Shown here in pieces: positions 43,919 through 52,942 of a DNA stretch of 64,000 nt (positions are counted from its first letter, which is position 1; the number at the start of each line of letters is the position of its first letter). The position numbers and the translations under genes are program-made. Origin of the DNA: Actinoallomurus spadix (GTDB lineage: Bacteria > Actinomycetota > Actinomycetes > Streptosporangiales > Streptosporangiaceae); NCBI RefSeq assembly GCF_024055725.1, contig NZ_JAMXMX010000013.1, positions 124,001-188,000 on the forward strand, read 5' to 3'. The notes beneath the pieces were generated by a model. The model saw nothing but the letters and a program-made list of their open reading frames with translations, had not been told where the DNA came from and searched no databases.

Positions 43919-44287
43919 CTATCTAATGCTGCAGTATATATTTATGGGCTTTCGATCCACTATCGGGACTGATATGCGCTGAGGCGGTCCACACTGAATC
44001 TCTCCATTGTCTCCAGCGTTCGCGCTAATGATGTATTTCCCGTCGGGAAGCTTGAATTTGAAATGACCGGAGGTGATGCTCTCGCGTTTAATTATCTGCT
44101 GCCTTGAATCGGTGACAATTACTTTTGCTTTCTTTGGCGGGTGATGTCGGTCCGGCCACGGCCCGCCGGACAGTCGAATTGTTCCAACGACATCGCGTTC
44201 ACTGCTTGGCGAAGCAGAGGCGCAACTTGTCGCGCCAAGCGAAAGTAGGACAAATGAAGATAGTATTCGGGTTCTGATGAAGGTCAT
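43919..44287 (-). CDS. Small lipoprotein with beta-sandwich-like domain
   Basis: This encodes 122 residues. A lipoprotein signal (IRTRILSSFVLLSLGATSC) puts the lipidated Cys at about residue 22. The mature part has DVVGTIRLSGG, KKAKVIVTDSRQQIIKRESI, GHFKFKLPDGKYIISA and ends INIYCSIR, reminiscent of carboxypeptidase-regulatory-like/transthyretin beta-sandwich domains, though not certain. GC content is about 47% where counted, much lower than the genome. It lies downstream of another exported-protein gene, with a hairpin between. Confidence 0.7.
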   Translation of the reverse strand: MTFIRTRILSSFVLLSLGATSCASASPSSERDVVGTIRLSGGPWPDRHHPPKKAKVIVTDSRQQIIKRESITSGHFKFKLPDGKYIISANAGDNGEIQCGPPQRISVPIVDRKPINIYCSIR

Positions 44288-44308
44288 GCCTGCTCTCCGA
44301 GCGCGAGC

Positions 44309-44341
44309 CAGCAGGGTAGCGTGATGCGCGCCACCCTGCTG
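44309..44341 (-). terminator. Hairpin between the two low-GC exported-protein genes
   Basis: CAGCAGGGT at 44309-44317 pairs with ACCCTGCTG at 44333-44341 across a 15-nt loop. It lies 21 bases after the upstream gene's stop in the minus direction. Confidence 0.55.
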
Positions 44342-44362
44342 ATTGTGAGTGATGTGTTTGCT

Positions 44363-45436
44363 CTATCTTATCGTCTGCACAGCCCCATAGATGGATAGAT
44401 TGATGGGGTGTGAGCTTATGCCCCAATCGAGAAGGTCACCGCTTGAAGTTTCGATCGTCATCGTCAGGAACTTCCCGTGGGGAAGCTTGTTGCCGGCAGG
44501 GACTCTTGCTTGGTAGCCGATGAAGTTACCGGAGGTTTGAACGACGGTCACAGGTACCTGCTTTTGGATCGCTCGCTTGCCAATCAGCTGGACCTTCGGC
44601 TCTGACGTTTCTGTAGTCTCGATTTTTCCTGGTGATGGCTCTCCGTTGCTCTTAGCGAGGCTGCGCAGTGTCGTATTGATACTGCCGGGTGTGGCAGGCC
44701 GGGCCTCCGAGGGCGTGTTATGCTCCGGCGCCTTCGCCAGGTCGTAGCATGTGTCGGCGCTGTTTACTGCAAGGCGCGTATATGGGGTGATCCAGCCGAC
44801 AGCAAAGCCTCCCCGAGTGAAAGGCTTTGGATGGTAGCTTGCGGAATTCCATCCGTTGTGAACGCTGCCTTTTGTGTCAGTGTAGGTTAGGTTGCGTATG
44901 TCTGCTTCGGCGCGAGCGTGAGGGTCCGTGGACTCCATCCCGACATCCGCATTGATTGCCGACACTCCGGGCACGGTAGCGGTTCCCATGTTGACTCCGT
45001 CTTCGCGGACTCTCCACTTTCTATCCGAATCCAAGTCCAACGAAAATGACCTTGAAAAATTCTCTCCAGTAACCCCAATGCTGTGCTCGTGATAGTCGCC
45101 GTCATAGCCTTCTGCCCAGAAGTGATGTACAGCCGTCCCCCATGGCTTTCCGACGGTGTCGCCTGCTTCGACCCATCTAGCGCCGTCGGTATCGAGGCCA
45201 ACCCACATCTCGCTGGTCAGCATAAAGACGGATGTGTCGGTGACTGCAAAGCACTGGTAATCCGGGTTCACGAAGCCTTCCACGCCATTGATCGCTTTAA
45301 CTTCCCAATGCATGATTGCGCGACAGTGAGCCTGCCAGGTGCAGATGTCGTCGGCGTGTGCTGATCGGGGACCTGTTAGGAATCCTGCCATGCCCAGGGT
45401 GACCGCAGATGCTAGGGCAGCGAAACGCTTGGTCAT
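44363..45436 (-). CDS. Secreted protein of unknown function (low GC)
   Basis: This encodes 357 residues. A classical signal peptide (KRFAALASAVTLGMAGFLTGPRSAHA) with cleavage after AHA is followed by a region with three cysteines early on (DICTWQAHC, then YQC) and WVGLDTDGARW. Later there is a Ser/Thr-rich linker (about 235-275) and a C-terminal segment. No family is recognised. Start ATG 45436 has GAGGAG 8 nt upstream; a second ATG 15 nt before it lies on the ribosome-binding site. Codon usage and low GC differ from the neighbours, suggesting transfer. Confidence 0.75.
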   Translation of the reverse strand: MTKRFAALASAVTLGMAGFLTGPRSAHADDICTWQAHCRAIMHWEVKAINGVEGFVNPDYQCFAVTDTSVFMLTSEMWVGLDTDGARWVEAGDTVGKPWGTAVHHFWAEGYDGDYHEHSIGVTGENFSRSFSLDLDSDRKWRVREDGVNMGTATVPGVSAINADVGMESTDPHARAEADIRNLTYTDTKGSVHNGWNSASYHPKPFTRGGFAVGWITPYTRLAVNSADTCYDLAKAPEHNTPSEARPATPGSINTTLRSLAKSNGEPSPGKIETTETSEPKVQLIGKRAIQKQVPVTVVQTSGNFIGYQARVPAGNKLPHGKFLTMTIETSSGDLLDWGISSHPINLSIYGAVQTIR

Positions 45437-46331
45437 CGAAAAACTCCTCACTTAACGCCAATGCCTTCGTTGGGAAGCTACTAGTTGTCAATTAGTTAGT
45501 CAAGGCGCTCATGTGTAGTTCTTGGGGTTTAGCTCTTTAGAATGGCCATTAGTGGCCAGATGGTGTTTACCTAGGTTTCGGTAGGGGCTTAATCGATCCG
45601 CTAGCGAAGCGGGCTTGCAGGCAAGTGATGCGAGTTGTGCTTCAAATTTTTACCGCCGGATTCATTGCTCGCGCCTCGGCTTGCAGGGCTGACATGCCTT
45701 AGTGCGGCAGTCCTCCACCGAGCCCGTTAGATGGTGGTCGCGCTGCCAGAAGCAGGTGGGCAGCGCAAACCTGTGTCATGTCCTCTGCTCCTGCCCCAAT
45801 GACCCGGGCCACTCCGCGGTTCCTCCCTCCATCTCCCCGAAAGCTGGCTGGAGGCAGAGCTAGGGCGTCCTGGCACCCACCCGCTCAGCTAACCAAGCCA
45901 AAACATTGCACACTCACTGCGGGCGTGTATCGCCTATCGGTGGCATCGTCGAAAGCGGCGGGCCGAGAGCCATGCCGCGGGATATACGCGGGATGATCTA
46001 CGAGCGAGACGGTCATGACACGATGCAAGGCCAGGTCACAGCGGAGGGAAGCCGTGAACGCCGACCCTCTGTAAATCCGCCTGCGCTCGGTGTGGTGTCT
46101 CCTGCTGTACAGCACAGAAGTACAGCAACACCGCCGTACAACACCAGGCGGGCCCGCACGGCATCGCACGTCCGAGAAGGGCGAGCCAGCGGTGACCGTG
46201 ATCCTGCCGGTAGTTCGCAAAGGATCGTATAGGTGGTCGGTGTTTGTCCCTCGCGAACCTGACAGAGGGCAGACGCTTCGCTGGCACGCCGCTTCGCTCG
46301 GATTATGTGGGTGATGAGTGTTTTGGGTGCC
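45437..46331. other. Accessory region without a recognised gene
   Basis: These 895 bases run from the secreted-protein start to the stop of the FtsK/EssC-like gene. Open frames are short or low-complexity; one at 45906-46232 (+) has no domain. TGTACAGCACAGAAGTACAGC near 46110 is a partial repeat. GC content recovers towards 46300. I see no integrase, transposase or RNA gene. Confidence 0.6.
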
Positions 46332-49300
46332 TTACCGGTAGTGGCTCGATCGTTGGTTGGTGGGTGGGCAGACGGCTGCCTGGATCGGGTACGCCTGGCC
46401 GAGGTGGACGAACAGGCCGCGGCCGGTGGGGCCGTCCAGGGAGATCTGGCGGGGGAGGCGGAGGTTGAAGACGTCGCCGTCGTCCGGGGAGCTCACGGCG
46501 AGGAGGACGCCGGTGCGGGAGCGTCTCGTCTCGGCGATGTAACCGCTGTAGCCGCGGGCCAGGTCCTGGGTCGTGCCGGCGATGACGAGGGCCTGCTCGG
46601 CGTCGCGGGCCGCGCGGAGCGCGCGGAGCAGCACGTCGTCGAAGGAGCTGGCGTCGAGCAGCTCGGCGTCGTCGACCACCACGACGTACCGGTCGTGGCC
46701 CTCGACGATCTCGTCGAAGCGGTACGCCTCGTCCAGGCCCTCCAGGACGGCGAGGACGCCCGGCTCGCCGCGCAGGTCGCGGAGCGGGGAGCGGCGCGGG
46801 CAGACCAGGACGACCGGCACGGTGCCCTCGCCGATCCGCGGGTCGAGCAGCGATCGCACCATCGTCATCAGGACGGTCGAGCGGCCGGAGCGGGGCGGGC
46901 CGGCGACGGTGAAGCCGGGGCCGTCGGCGAGGAGGTCGGCGCCGATCGGGGCGAGTTCGTCGCCGCCCGCGCCGACGAGCGCCCACAGCGGCGACGGGGC
47001 GGTGAAGTCCGGGTCGAGGGACAGGGCCTCGGCGTAGGTGACGTGGACCGGGAGCTCGTCGACGTGGAGAGGGCGCTGGGCGCGGGCCGGCCGGTCGTAC
47101 GTGCGCTCGGCCTCGCGCGCGAGGCGTTGCAGGGCGGCGACCTGGGCGGTGCCGGCGGCGACCTCGGTGAGCAGGGCGATCTGGGACTCGCGCAGGGCGC
47201 CGTCCGGGCCGACCGCCTCCAGGACGCGACCCGGTGGCAGGTCGGAGGGGAGGTGGCGTTCGTCGAGGCCGGCGTAGGCGTAGTCGTTCGGGTCGGCCAT
47301 GCGGAGGACGAGGCGGCCGTCGAAGACAGTGGAGATCTGGCCGGTGAGGCCGGAACGGTCGCCGGTGAAGACGGCGCGCAGGCCGACGGCGGCGCCCTCG
47401 CGGAGGAGGCGCAGGAGGGAGTCGACGAGGCGGCCGTAGTCGTAGTTCTCGAACGCGGCGACGTAGCCCTCCCAGCGGTCCAGCAGGAGGAGCATCCAAG
47501 GGAGGCGGTCGGCGGGCGCGGCGGCGGTGCGCTGTTCGGCGAGGGAGGAGAAGCCGGTGGCGGCGAGGATCTGCTGGCGGCGGCCGACCTCGGCGTGGAG
47601 GCGGGCGAGGAGGCGTTCGAGGCGTTCGGTCTGGTCGCGGCCGACGACGGCGCCGCAGTGCGGGAGGGCGACGAGGGGGAGCAGGGCGTTGCCGCCGCAG
47701 TCGATGGCGTACAGGTGGGCGTCGGAGGGAGCGCAGGTGGCGGCGAGGGAGCCGGCGAGGGTGCGCAGGACCGTGGAGCGGCCGGAGCGCGGCGAGCCCG
47801 CGACGTACACGTGGCCGCCCTGGACGAGGTCGAGGGCGAGGACGGAGCGGGTCTGGGCGGACGGCAGGTCGGTGAGGCCGAACGCGAGCGGCGGCACGTC
47901 GTCGTGGTCGGTGAACACGGCGGGCAGGTCGCCGAGGGTGACGCGGGCCGGGAGGGGCTCGAGCCACGGCGCCGGCTGGTCGTCGAGGCCGGCGCGGTCG
48001 GCGGCGTCGCGGATCGCGGCGACGAGGGCCCGCAGGTCGGTGATCGTGGTCGCGTCGTGGTCGGCCGGGCCGGTCACCGGGAGGGGACGGCCGAGGCCCT
48101 GCCAGGGGAGGGGGACGACCTCGGCGGGGGTGGTGGCGTGGGCGCCGGGGCGGCGGCCGCCGATGCGGGCCGACTGGACCGCGTGCGGTGCGGCGGCGCC
48201 GGATCGTACGTAGCAGCGGCCGGGCGTGGCCTTGGAGATGCGGGCGGCGGACGGGTCGTCGATGATGTCCGTGGACTCCTCGGGCGCGGTGACGCGCAGG
48301 GCGATCCGCAGGTTGGTGTTGGCGCGGATGTCGGCGGTGACGACGCCGGCGGGGCGCTGGGTGGCGAGGAGCAGGTGGACGCCGAGGGACCGGCCGCGGC
48401 GGCCGATGTCGACGAGACCGTCGACGAAGCCGGGAAGCTCGGCGGCGAGGGTGGCGAACTCGTCGATGACGAGGACGAGGCGCGGCATCCGGATGGAGGC
48501 GCGCGGGTCGCCGTCGTCGTGCAGCTCGCAGTAGTCCTCGATGTCCTTGGCGCCGGCGTGCAGGAGGATCTCCTCCCGGCGCCGTAGCTCGGCGCCGAGG
48601 GATTCGAGGGCGCGTTCGGTGAGGTGGCCGTCGAGGTCGGTGACCACTCCGGTGACGTGCGGGAGCGCCGCGCAGTCCTGGAACGCGGCGCCGCCCTTGT
48701 AGTCGATGAGGACGAAGGTCATCTCGTCGGGGCGGTTCGCGACGGCGAGGGACGCGATGAGGGTCTGCAGGAGCTCGGACTTGCCGGCGCCGGTGGTGCC
48801 GGCGATGAGGCCGTGCGGTCCGTCGACGCGCAGGTCGACGGTGAAGACGCCGTCGGCCGACAGCCCGATGGGGACGGCGGTGGTACGCCCGCCGGCGGCC
48901 CAGACGGCCTGGACGTGGGCGGCGGTGGGGTTCTGCATGCCGAGGACGTCGAGGAGCCGGGCCTCGCGGGGGACGGCCGACTCGGCGTCGTCGCGGGACA
49001 CGTCCCGTACGGGGGCGAGGGCGCGGGCCATGCGGTCGCACCAGCCGGTGGAGACCTGGTCGGCGAGGATCGGGCCGGCGGAGTCGAGGCCGTGGCCGCG
49101 CAGCCGTACGTGCGTGGGGTGGTCCCAGTCCCACATCGCGACGGCGGTGCACTCCTCCGGCAGGAGACGTTCGTCGTCGTCGATGCAGATCGCGTGCAGC
49201 CCGTACGCCGGGCCGCTGGACAGGACCTGCGGCATGCCCGGCATCCGGCGCAGGCGGCGCGCGCCGTCCATGACGAGGAGGATGTTGTACGGGCCGGCGC

Positions 49301-50825
49301 CCTGGGGGCCGAAGAGGCCGCCGGTGGAGCGGTCGGCGGTGCGGCGGCGTTCGGTGACGCGGATCGCCAGCTCGGTGATGCGGTGCGCGACGGAGGCGGG
49401 GTCCGCGCCGATCAGGGCGACGCACTCCTCGCCCTCGCGGGGGGCGGAGTGCGGCAGCCAGCGGACCCAGTTCCAGTGGTCGCCGCCGTCGGGGTCGGCG
49501 CAGAGCACGACGATGGCGAGGTCGCGGGGGCTGTGCAGGGCGGCGGCCTGCGCGACGAGCCAGCGGGCGAGCGCGCGGGAGCGGTCGCGGGGGCCGGCGA
49601 GCCCGATGACGCCGAGGTCGGCGAGGGGCAGGGTGACGGGGACGGCGTGGGCGACGGGCTGTTCGGGCATGACGGGGTCGGTGTCGCCGCCGCGACCGGG
49701 GACGAGCTCGATGTTCGCGGGCTGGTCGGCGAGGCCGACGCGCAGGTGCAGGGTGTCGGCGTCGGAGCGGCGGCGTTCCCAGAGCCGCCGGCGCGGGCCG
49801 GTGGCGGTCAGCAGCACCTCGGCGGGGTCCGGCGCGAGGGCGCGGCGGTCCTGCTCGTCGGCGTGGCGCAGTTGCTCCAGCGCGGCGTCGAACTCCTCCT
49901 TGGCCCGCCGATGGGCCTTCATCGCCCTCTTGTAGGAGGTGCGGCCGTACATCCGGTCGCCGATCCACTCGCCGACCTGGATGACGGGGTACGCGAGCGC
50001 CATCAGCGCCCAGTACCACTGGCCGGTGACGACGGCCATGACGACGCCGGTCGCGGCGAACAGCAGTGAGCCGAGGAGCCGGAGCCGTACGCGCTGCGTC
50101 TTCGGCGGCTCCTGCGGGACCTCCAGCCTGGTGCGCCGCTCGGGCGGCAGCAGGCGGGGCGGCCGGTTGTAGGCGAGCCCGCCGTCGTCCAGCGGCGCGA
50201 GGTGGGCGTCGGGGGCGGTGGCGGGGACGTAGGTCAGGACGGACGAGCCGACGGTCAGCATCGCGCCGGGCCGCCACTGGGCGGTGCCGTCGAGCGGGGC
50301 TCCGTCGAGGAGGGCGTCGCCGGCGGCGGCGACGGCGACGCTGACGGTGACGCGGTGCGACTCGACCGTGACGGTCAGGGCGTGCGCGGGGACGGCCGGG
50401 TCGCCGAGGCGTACGTCCACGTCGGGGCCGCTGCCGAAGGTCGTCTCGCCGATGCCGACGCGGTGCACGGCGCCCGCGGCGGGGCCGCCGGTGACGCGGA
50501 TCTCGGCGCTGCCGGTGGGCTCGGTCAGGACCGTCGCGACGGCGCCGGCGGGGTCGAGGGCCACGAGGGCGCCGTCGCGCAGGACCCGCGCGGCGGGCAC
50601 GGCCGGATCGAGCATGCGGCCGCCCGCCCACAGGGGCGGCGCGGATTCGGGCACCCAGCGTGCGCTTGGTAGGTGGACGACTTCCGCGAGGGCCTCTTTG
50701 ACCGGCTCGGTGTTGAGCGCCGTAATTAGTGATCTCGCAACGGTTTCTACCGTCATATCGGAATCACCGTTGACCACGACGTCACGGGGACCTTGATCGG
50801 TCATCACCGTGAGCGAGATTCGCAT
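46332..50825 (-). CDS. FHA-domain FtsK/SpoIIIE ATPase (EssC/EccC-like, type VII secretion family)
   Basis: This encodes 1497 residues. An FHA-like domain occupies about residues 95-175 (VGIGETTFGSGPDVDVRLGD). Two membrane helices lie at about 250-285. Three FtsK/SpoIIIE ATPase domains follow: D1 with intact Walker A GTTGAGKS (about 675) and VLVIDEFATLAAELPG (Walker B), D2 GSPRSGRST (about 1015) and D3 GPPRSGRST (about 1313), where the Walker lysine is Arg. Degenerate D2/D3 are usual in EssC/EccC. The ATG at 50825 has GGAGGGG upstream. It is divergent from the Tad operon and has a 3' remnant duplicate at 39202. Expected role is ATP-driven export of WXG100-type proteins or, in actinomycetes, an associated conduit; the substrate is not shown. 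Confidence 0.9.
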   Translation of the reverse strand: MRISLTVMTDQGPRDVVVNGDSDMTVETVARSLITALNTEPVKEALAEVVHLPSARWVPESAPPLWAGGRMLDPAVPAARVLRDGALVALDPAGAVATVLTEPTGSAEIRVTGGPAAGAVHRVGIGETTFGSGPDVDVRLGDPAVPAHALTVTVESHRVTVSVAVAAAGDALLDGAPLDGTAQWRPGAMLTVGSSVLTYVPATAPDAHLAPLDDGGLAYNRPPRLLPPERRTRLEVPQEPPKTQRVRLRLLGSLLFAATGVVMAVVTGQWYWALMALAYPVIQVGEWIGDRMYGRTSYKRAMKAHRRAKEEFDAALEQLRHADEQDRRALAPDPAEVLLTATGPRRRLWERRRSDADTLHLRVGLADQPANIELVPGRGGDTDPVMPEQPVAHAVPVTLPLADLGVIGLAGPRDRSRALARWLVAQAAALHSPRDLAIVVLCADPDGGDHWNWVRWLPHSAPREGEECVALIGADPASVAHRITELAIRVTERRRTADRSTGGLFGPQGAGPYNILLVMDGARRLRRMPGMPQVLSSGPAYGLHAICIDDDERLLPEECTAVAMWDWDHPTHVRLRGHGLDSAGPILADQVSTGWCDRMARALAPVRDVSRDDAESAVPREARLLDVLGMQNPTAAHVQAVWAAGGRTTAVPIGLSADGVFTVDLRVDGPHGLIAGTTGAGKSELLQTLIASLAVANRPDEMTFVLIDYKGGAAFQDCAALPHVTGVVTDLDGHLTERALESLGAELRRREEILLHAGAKDIEDYCELHDDGDPRASIRMPRLVLVIDEFATLAAELPGFVDGLVDIGRRGRSLGVHLLLATQRPAGVVTADIRANTNLRIALRVTAPEESTDIIDDPSAARISKATPGRCYVRSGAAAPHAVQSARIGGRRPGAHATTPAEVVPLPWQGLGRPLPVTGPADHDATTITDLRALVAAIRDAADRAGLDDQPAPWLEPLPARVTLGDLPAVFTDHDDVPPLAFGLTDLPSAQTRSVLALDLVQGGHVYVAGSPRSGRSTVLRTLAGSLAATCAPSDAHLYAIDCGGNALLPLVALPHCGAVVGRDQTERLERLLARLHAEVGRRQQILAATGFSSLAEQRTAAAPADRLPWMLLLLDRWEGYVAAFENYDYGRLVDSLLRLLREGAAVGLRAVFTGDRSGLTGQISTVFDGRLVLRMADPNDYAYAGLDERHLPSDLPPGRVLEAVGPDGALRESQIALLTEVAAGTAQVAALQRLAREAERTYDRPARAQRPLHVDELPVHVTYAEALSLDPDFTAPSPLWALVGAGGDELAPIGADLLADGPGFTVAGPPRSGRSTVLMTMVRSLLDPRIGEGTVPVVLVCPRRSPLRDLRGEPGVLAVLEGLDEAYRFDEIVEGHDRYVVVVDDAELLDASSFDDVLLRALRAARDAEQALVIAGTTQDLARGYSGYIAETRRSRTGVLLAVSSPDDGDVFNLRLPRQISLDGPTGRGLFVHLGQAYPIQAAVCPPTNQRSSHYR

Positions 50826-51050
50826 TACCCCTCCGGATTCGCCGTCTGCCGGACCAGGATAGAGAGGGTTCCGGGGTCTCTCCAGCGGCTTCGACCGAGT
50901 GCAGTCTTGATCACTTAACAGGACGGCGACATCCGGGACGAAACAATCTGTGGATGCCGCATTGACGCGGAGCGGTAAGGACGGAACGATGGTTCGCCGC
51001 GTCCCGTCAACGCCGACAGTCCGCAATCCCCCGAATTGGCGGAGTATCCA

Positions 51051-51902
51051 GTGACGACGAGCAGTGATCGCAAGAGCGTCGCCGACACCTCCGGGCGGCC
51101 GTCGCTCGCGGTGGCGGCCGGCCACCGGATTCCCGTGCCGCCCCGGGAGCGCAAGCCGGCGATGGCGGCGCTGGCCGTCCTGCTCATCGTCGGAGGCGCG
51201 CTGGTCAGCGCCTATCTGGTGATGGCCAGCGGGCAGCGCGTCCCGGTCATCCGGGTGGCCAAGCCGGTCGCCGCGGGGCAGCGCATCCCGGCGTCCGCGC
51301 TCCAGGAGGTCCAGGTCTCCTCGACCGGCGGCCTGGACTACATTCCGTGGCGGGACCGCGCGAAGGTCACGCAGACGTACGCGACCGTCACGCTCGTCAG
51401 CGGGTCGCTCCTGACCAACGGGATGATCAGCACGGCCGCGTCGGCGGCCAAGGGCACCGTCGTCGTCGGGCTGGCGCTCAAGCCCGGTCAGCTCCCGGCG
51501 GGCGGCCTGCACCCGGGCGACCGCGTCGCGGTGTACGCCGTGGCGGTCGAGGGACAGACCGCGATCCAGGCCGGTGCCGTGCTCGCGCCGGCCGCGATGG
51601 TCTACGACGTCGCCGGGCCCGGTCAAAACGACATCCAGAGCGACCAGGTCCAGGTGTCGGTGACCGTGCCCACGGACGAGGCCCCGCTCGTCACCCAGGC
51701 CGCGTCGGCGGGCGCGGTCGCGGTGGCCGTCCTCGCGCCCGGCGAGCAGGCGTCCGGGAAACGGCCGCGCGCCGCCACCGCCCCGACCGCCGTGCCCCCG
51801 ACGCCGCAGCAGTCGGCGACCGGCCGGCAGCCGGCCCCCGGCCGCACAACACCACACCGGCCGTCCTCCGGCGCCTCCGGTGGCGCGACGGGCAGGCCCT
51901 GA
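51051..51902 (+). CDS. CpaB/RcpC-like SAF-domain pilus protein
   Basis: This encodes 283 residues. A cytoplasmic head is followed by a membrane helix (MAALAVLLIVGGALVSAYLVMAS, about residues 38-60) and a SAF domain with VIRVAKPVAAGQRIPASALQEVQV and LLTNGMIS. The distal part is VGLALKPGQLPAGGLHPGDRVAVYAV and ends in a Pro/Thr/Gly-rich tail. These proteins stabilise Tad/Flp pili outside the membrane. GTG 51051 has GGCGGAG 6 nt upstream. Its stop overlaps the next gene by 1 nt (TGATG). Confidence 0.88.
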   Translation: MTTSSDRKSVADTSGRPSLAVAAGHRIPVPPRERKPAMAALAVLLIVGGALVSAYLVMASGQRVPVIRVAKPVAAGQRIPASALQEVQVSSTGGLDYIPWRDRAKVTQTYATVTLVSGSLLTNGMISTAASAAKGTVVVGLALKPGQLPAGGLHPGDRVAVYAVAVEGQTAIQAGAVLAPAAMVYDVAGPGQNDIQSDQVQVSVTVPTDEAPLVTQAASAGAVAVAVLAPGEQASGKRPRAATAPTAVPPTPQQSATGRQPAPGRTTPHRPSSGASGGATGRP

Positions 51903-52942
51903 TGGGGCTCATCGTCCTCGCGGCCGACAAGGGAGCGCCGGGCGTCACGACCGCCGCGATCGCCATCGCGGCGGTGTGGCCGCGCCCGGTGCTGCTGGCC
52001 GAGTGCGACCAGGCGGGCGGCGACCTGGTCTACCGGCTGCCCGCCGAGGACGGCGGCATGCTCAACCCCGCGCGCGGCATGCTCAGCCTCGCCGCCACCG
52101 CGCGGCGCGGGCTGCGCGCCGACCAGGTATGGGAGCACACGCAGCGGCTCGTCGGCGGCCTCGACGTGCTCGTCGGTCTCACCAACGCCGAGCAGGCGCA
52201 GGGGCTCACCTGGCTGTGGGGCCCCCTCGGCCGCGCGTTCGCGGGTCTAGGCGCCCCGGCCCCGTACGCCGACGGCGCCGCGCATCCCGCGAACGGCACG
52301 CCGCCGCACGGCCTGACGGCCAACGGCACCCCGCCGAACGGCCTGACCGTGAACGGCGCGCATCCCGGGGCCGGCGCCACGCCCGGCGCCGAGCGGCCGG
52401 GGAACGGCACGACGCCGAGCGGCGGGTTCCCCGTCCAGGGCGGCCCGCAGGGCATCGCAGCGGCCGCTCCCGCGCTCCAGACCCCGGTGGACGTGGTCGC
52501 GGACTGCGGGCGGCTGGGCGCCGGATCGGCCGTGACCGACCTGCTACGCGAGGCGTCCACCATCGTGCTGTTCACCCGCGCCACCCTCGAACAGGTCGCT
52601 CACCTGCGCGAACGCATAAACGCGCTCGCCACCGAACTCGGCGGTCACGCCGCGCCGCCGATCGGGGTCGTCGTCGTGGCCGATCCCCGCGAATACCGGA
52701 CCGCCATCACCGAGGTCGGCCGCATCATTTCCCACGCCGAATTGCCCGCGAGCGTTCTGGGGGGTTTCGCGCTGGATCCCAAGGGTGCTGAAATGCTGAG
52801 GGGACGTTGGGGCGGGAGGCTTGACAAATCACTGCTGATTCGTTCGGCCCGGCAGATCGCGGGCGATCTCGCCGCGCGGGTCGCGGGCGGCCCGGAGGGC
52901 CGCGAGGCGCAGGGAGCGGCTAGTGGATCACAGTCTCGTTAA
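51902..52942 (+). CDS. CpaE-like (MinD/ParA-type) Tad protein, Walker lysine missing
   Basis: This encodes 346 residues. The N terminus IVLAADKGAPGVTTAAIAIA is the deviant Walker A position of ParA/MinD proteins, but the second lysine is Val (GVTT, not GKTT). The switch region has LLAECDQAGGDL. Residues about 125-175 are a low-complexity, Pro/Gly/Asn/Thr-rich insertion with ANGTPPHGLT-like repeats. Then VDVVADCGRLGAG and a C-terminal dimer/targeting part follow. Related proteins place Tad pili at the cell pole; the loss of the lysine suggests a structural role here. It overlaps the CpaF gene by 20 nt. Confidence 0.85.
   Translation: MGLIVLAADKGAPGVTTAAIAIAAVWPRPVLLAECDQAGGDLVYRLPAEDGGMLNPARGMLSLAATARRGLRADQVWEHTQRLVGGLDVLVGLTNAEQAQGLTWLWGPLGRAFAGLGAPAPYADGAAHPANGTPPHGLTANGTPPNGLTVNGAHPGAGATPGAERPGNGTTPSGGFPVQGGPQGIAAAAPALQTPVDVVADCGRLGAGSAVTDLLREASTIVLFTRATLEQVAHLRERINALATELGGHAAPPIGVVVVADPREYRTAITEVGRIISHAELPASVLGGFALDPKGAEMLRGRWGGRLDKSLLIRSARQIAGDLAARVAGGPEGREAQGAASGSQSR

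Noticed and set aside
46303-50631. Arg/Pro-rich frame of 1442 codons overlapping the FtsK/EssC-like gene
   Set aside because: It is a frame-shifted copy of the true coding sequence with more than a third Arg and Pro and no motifs.
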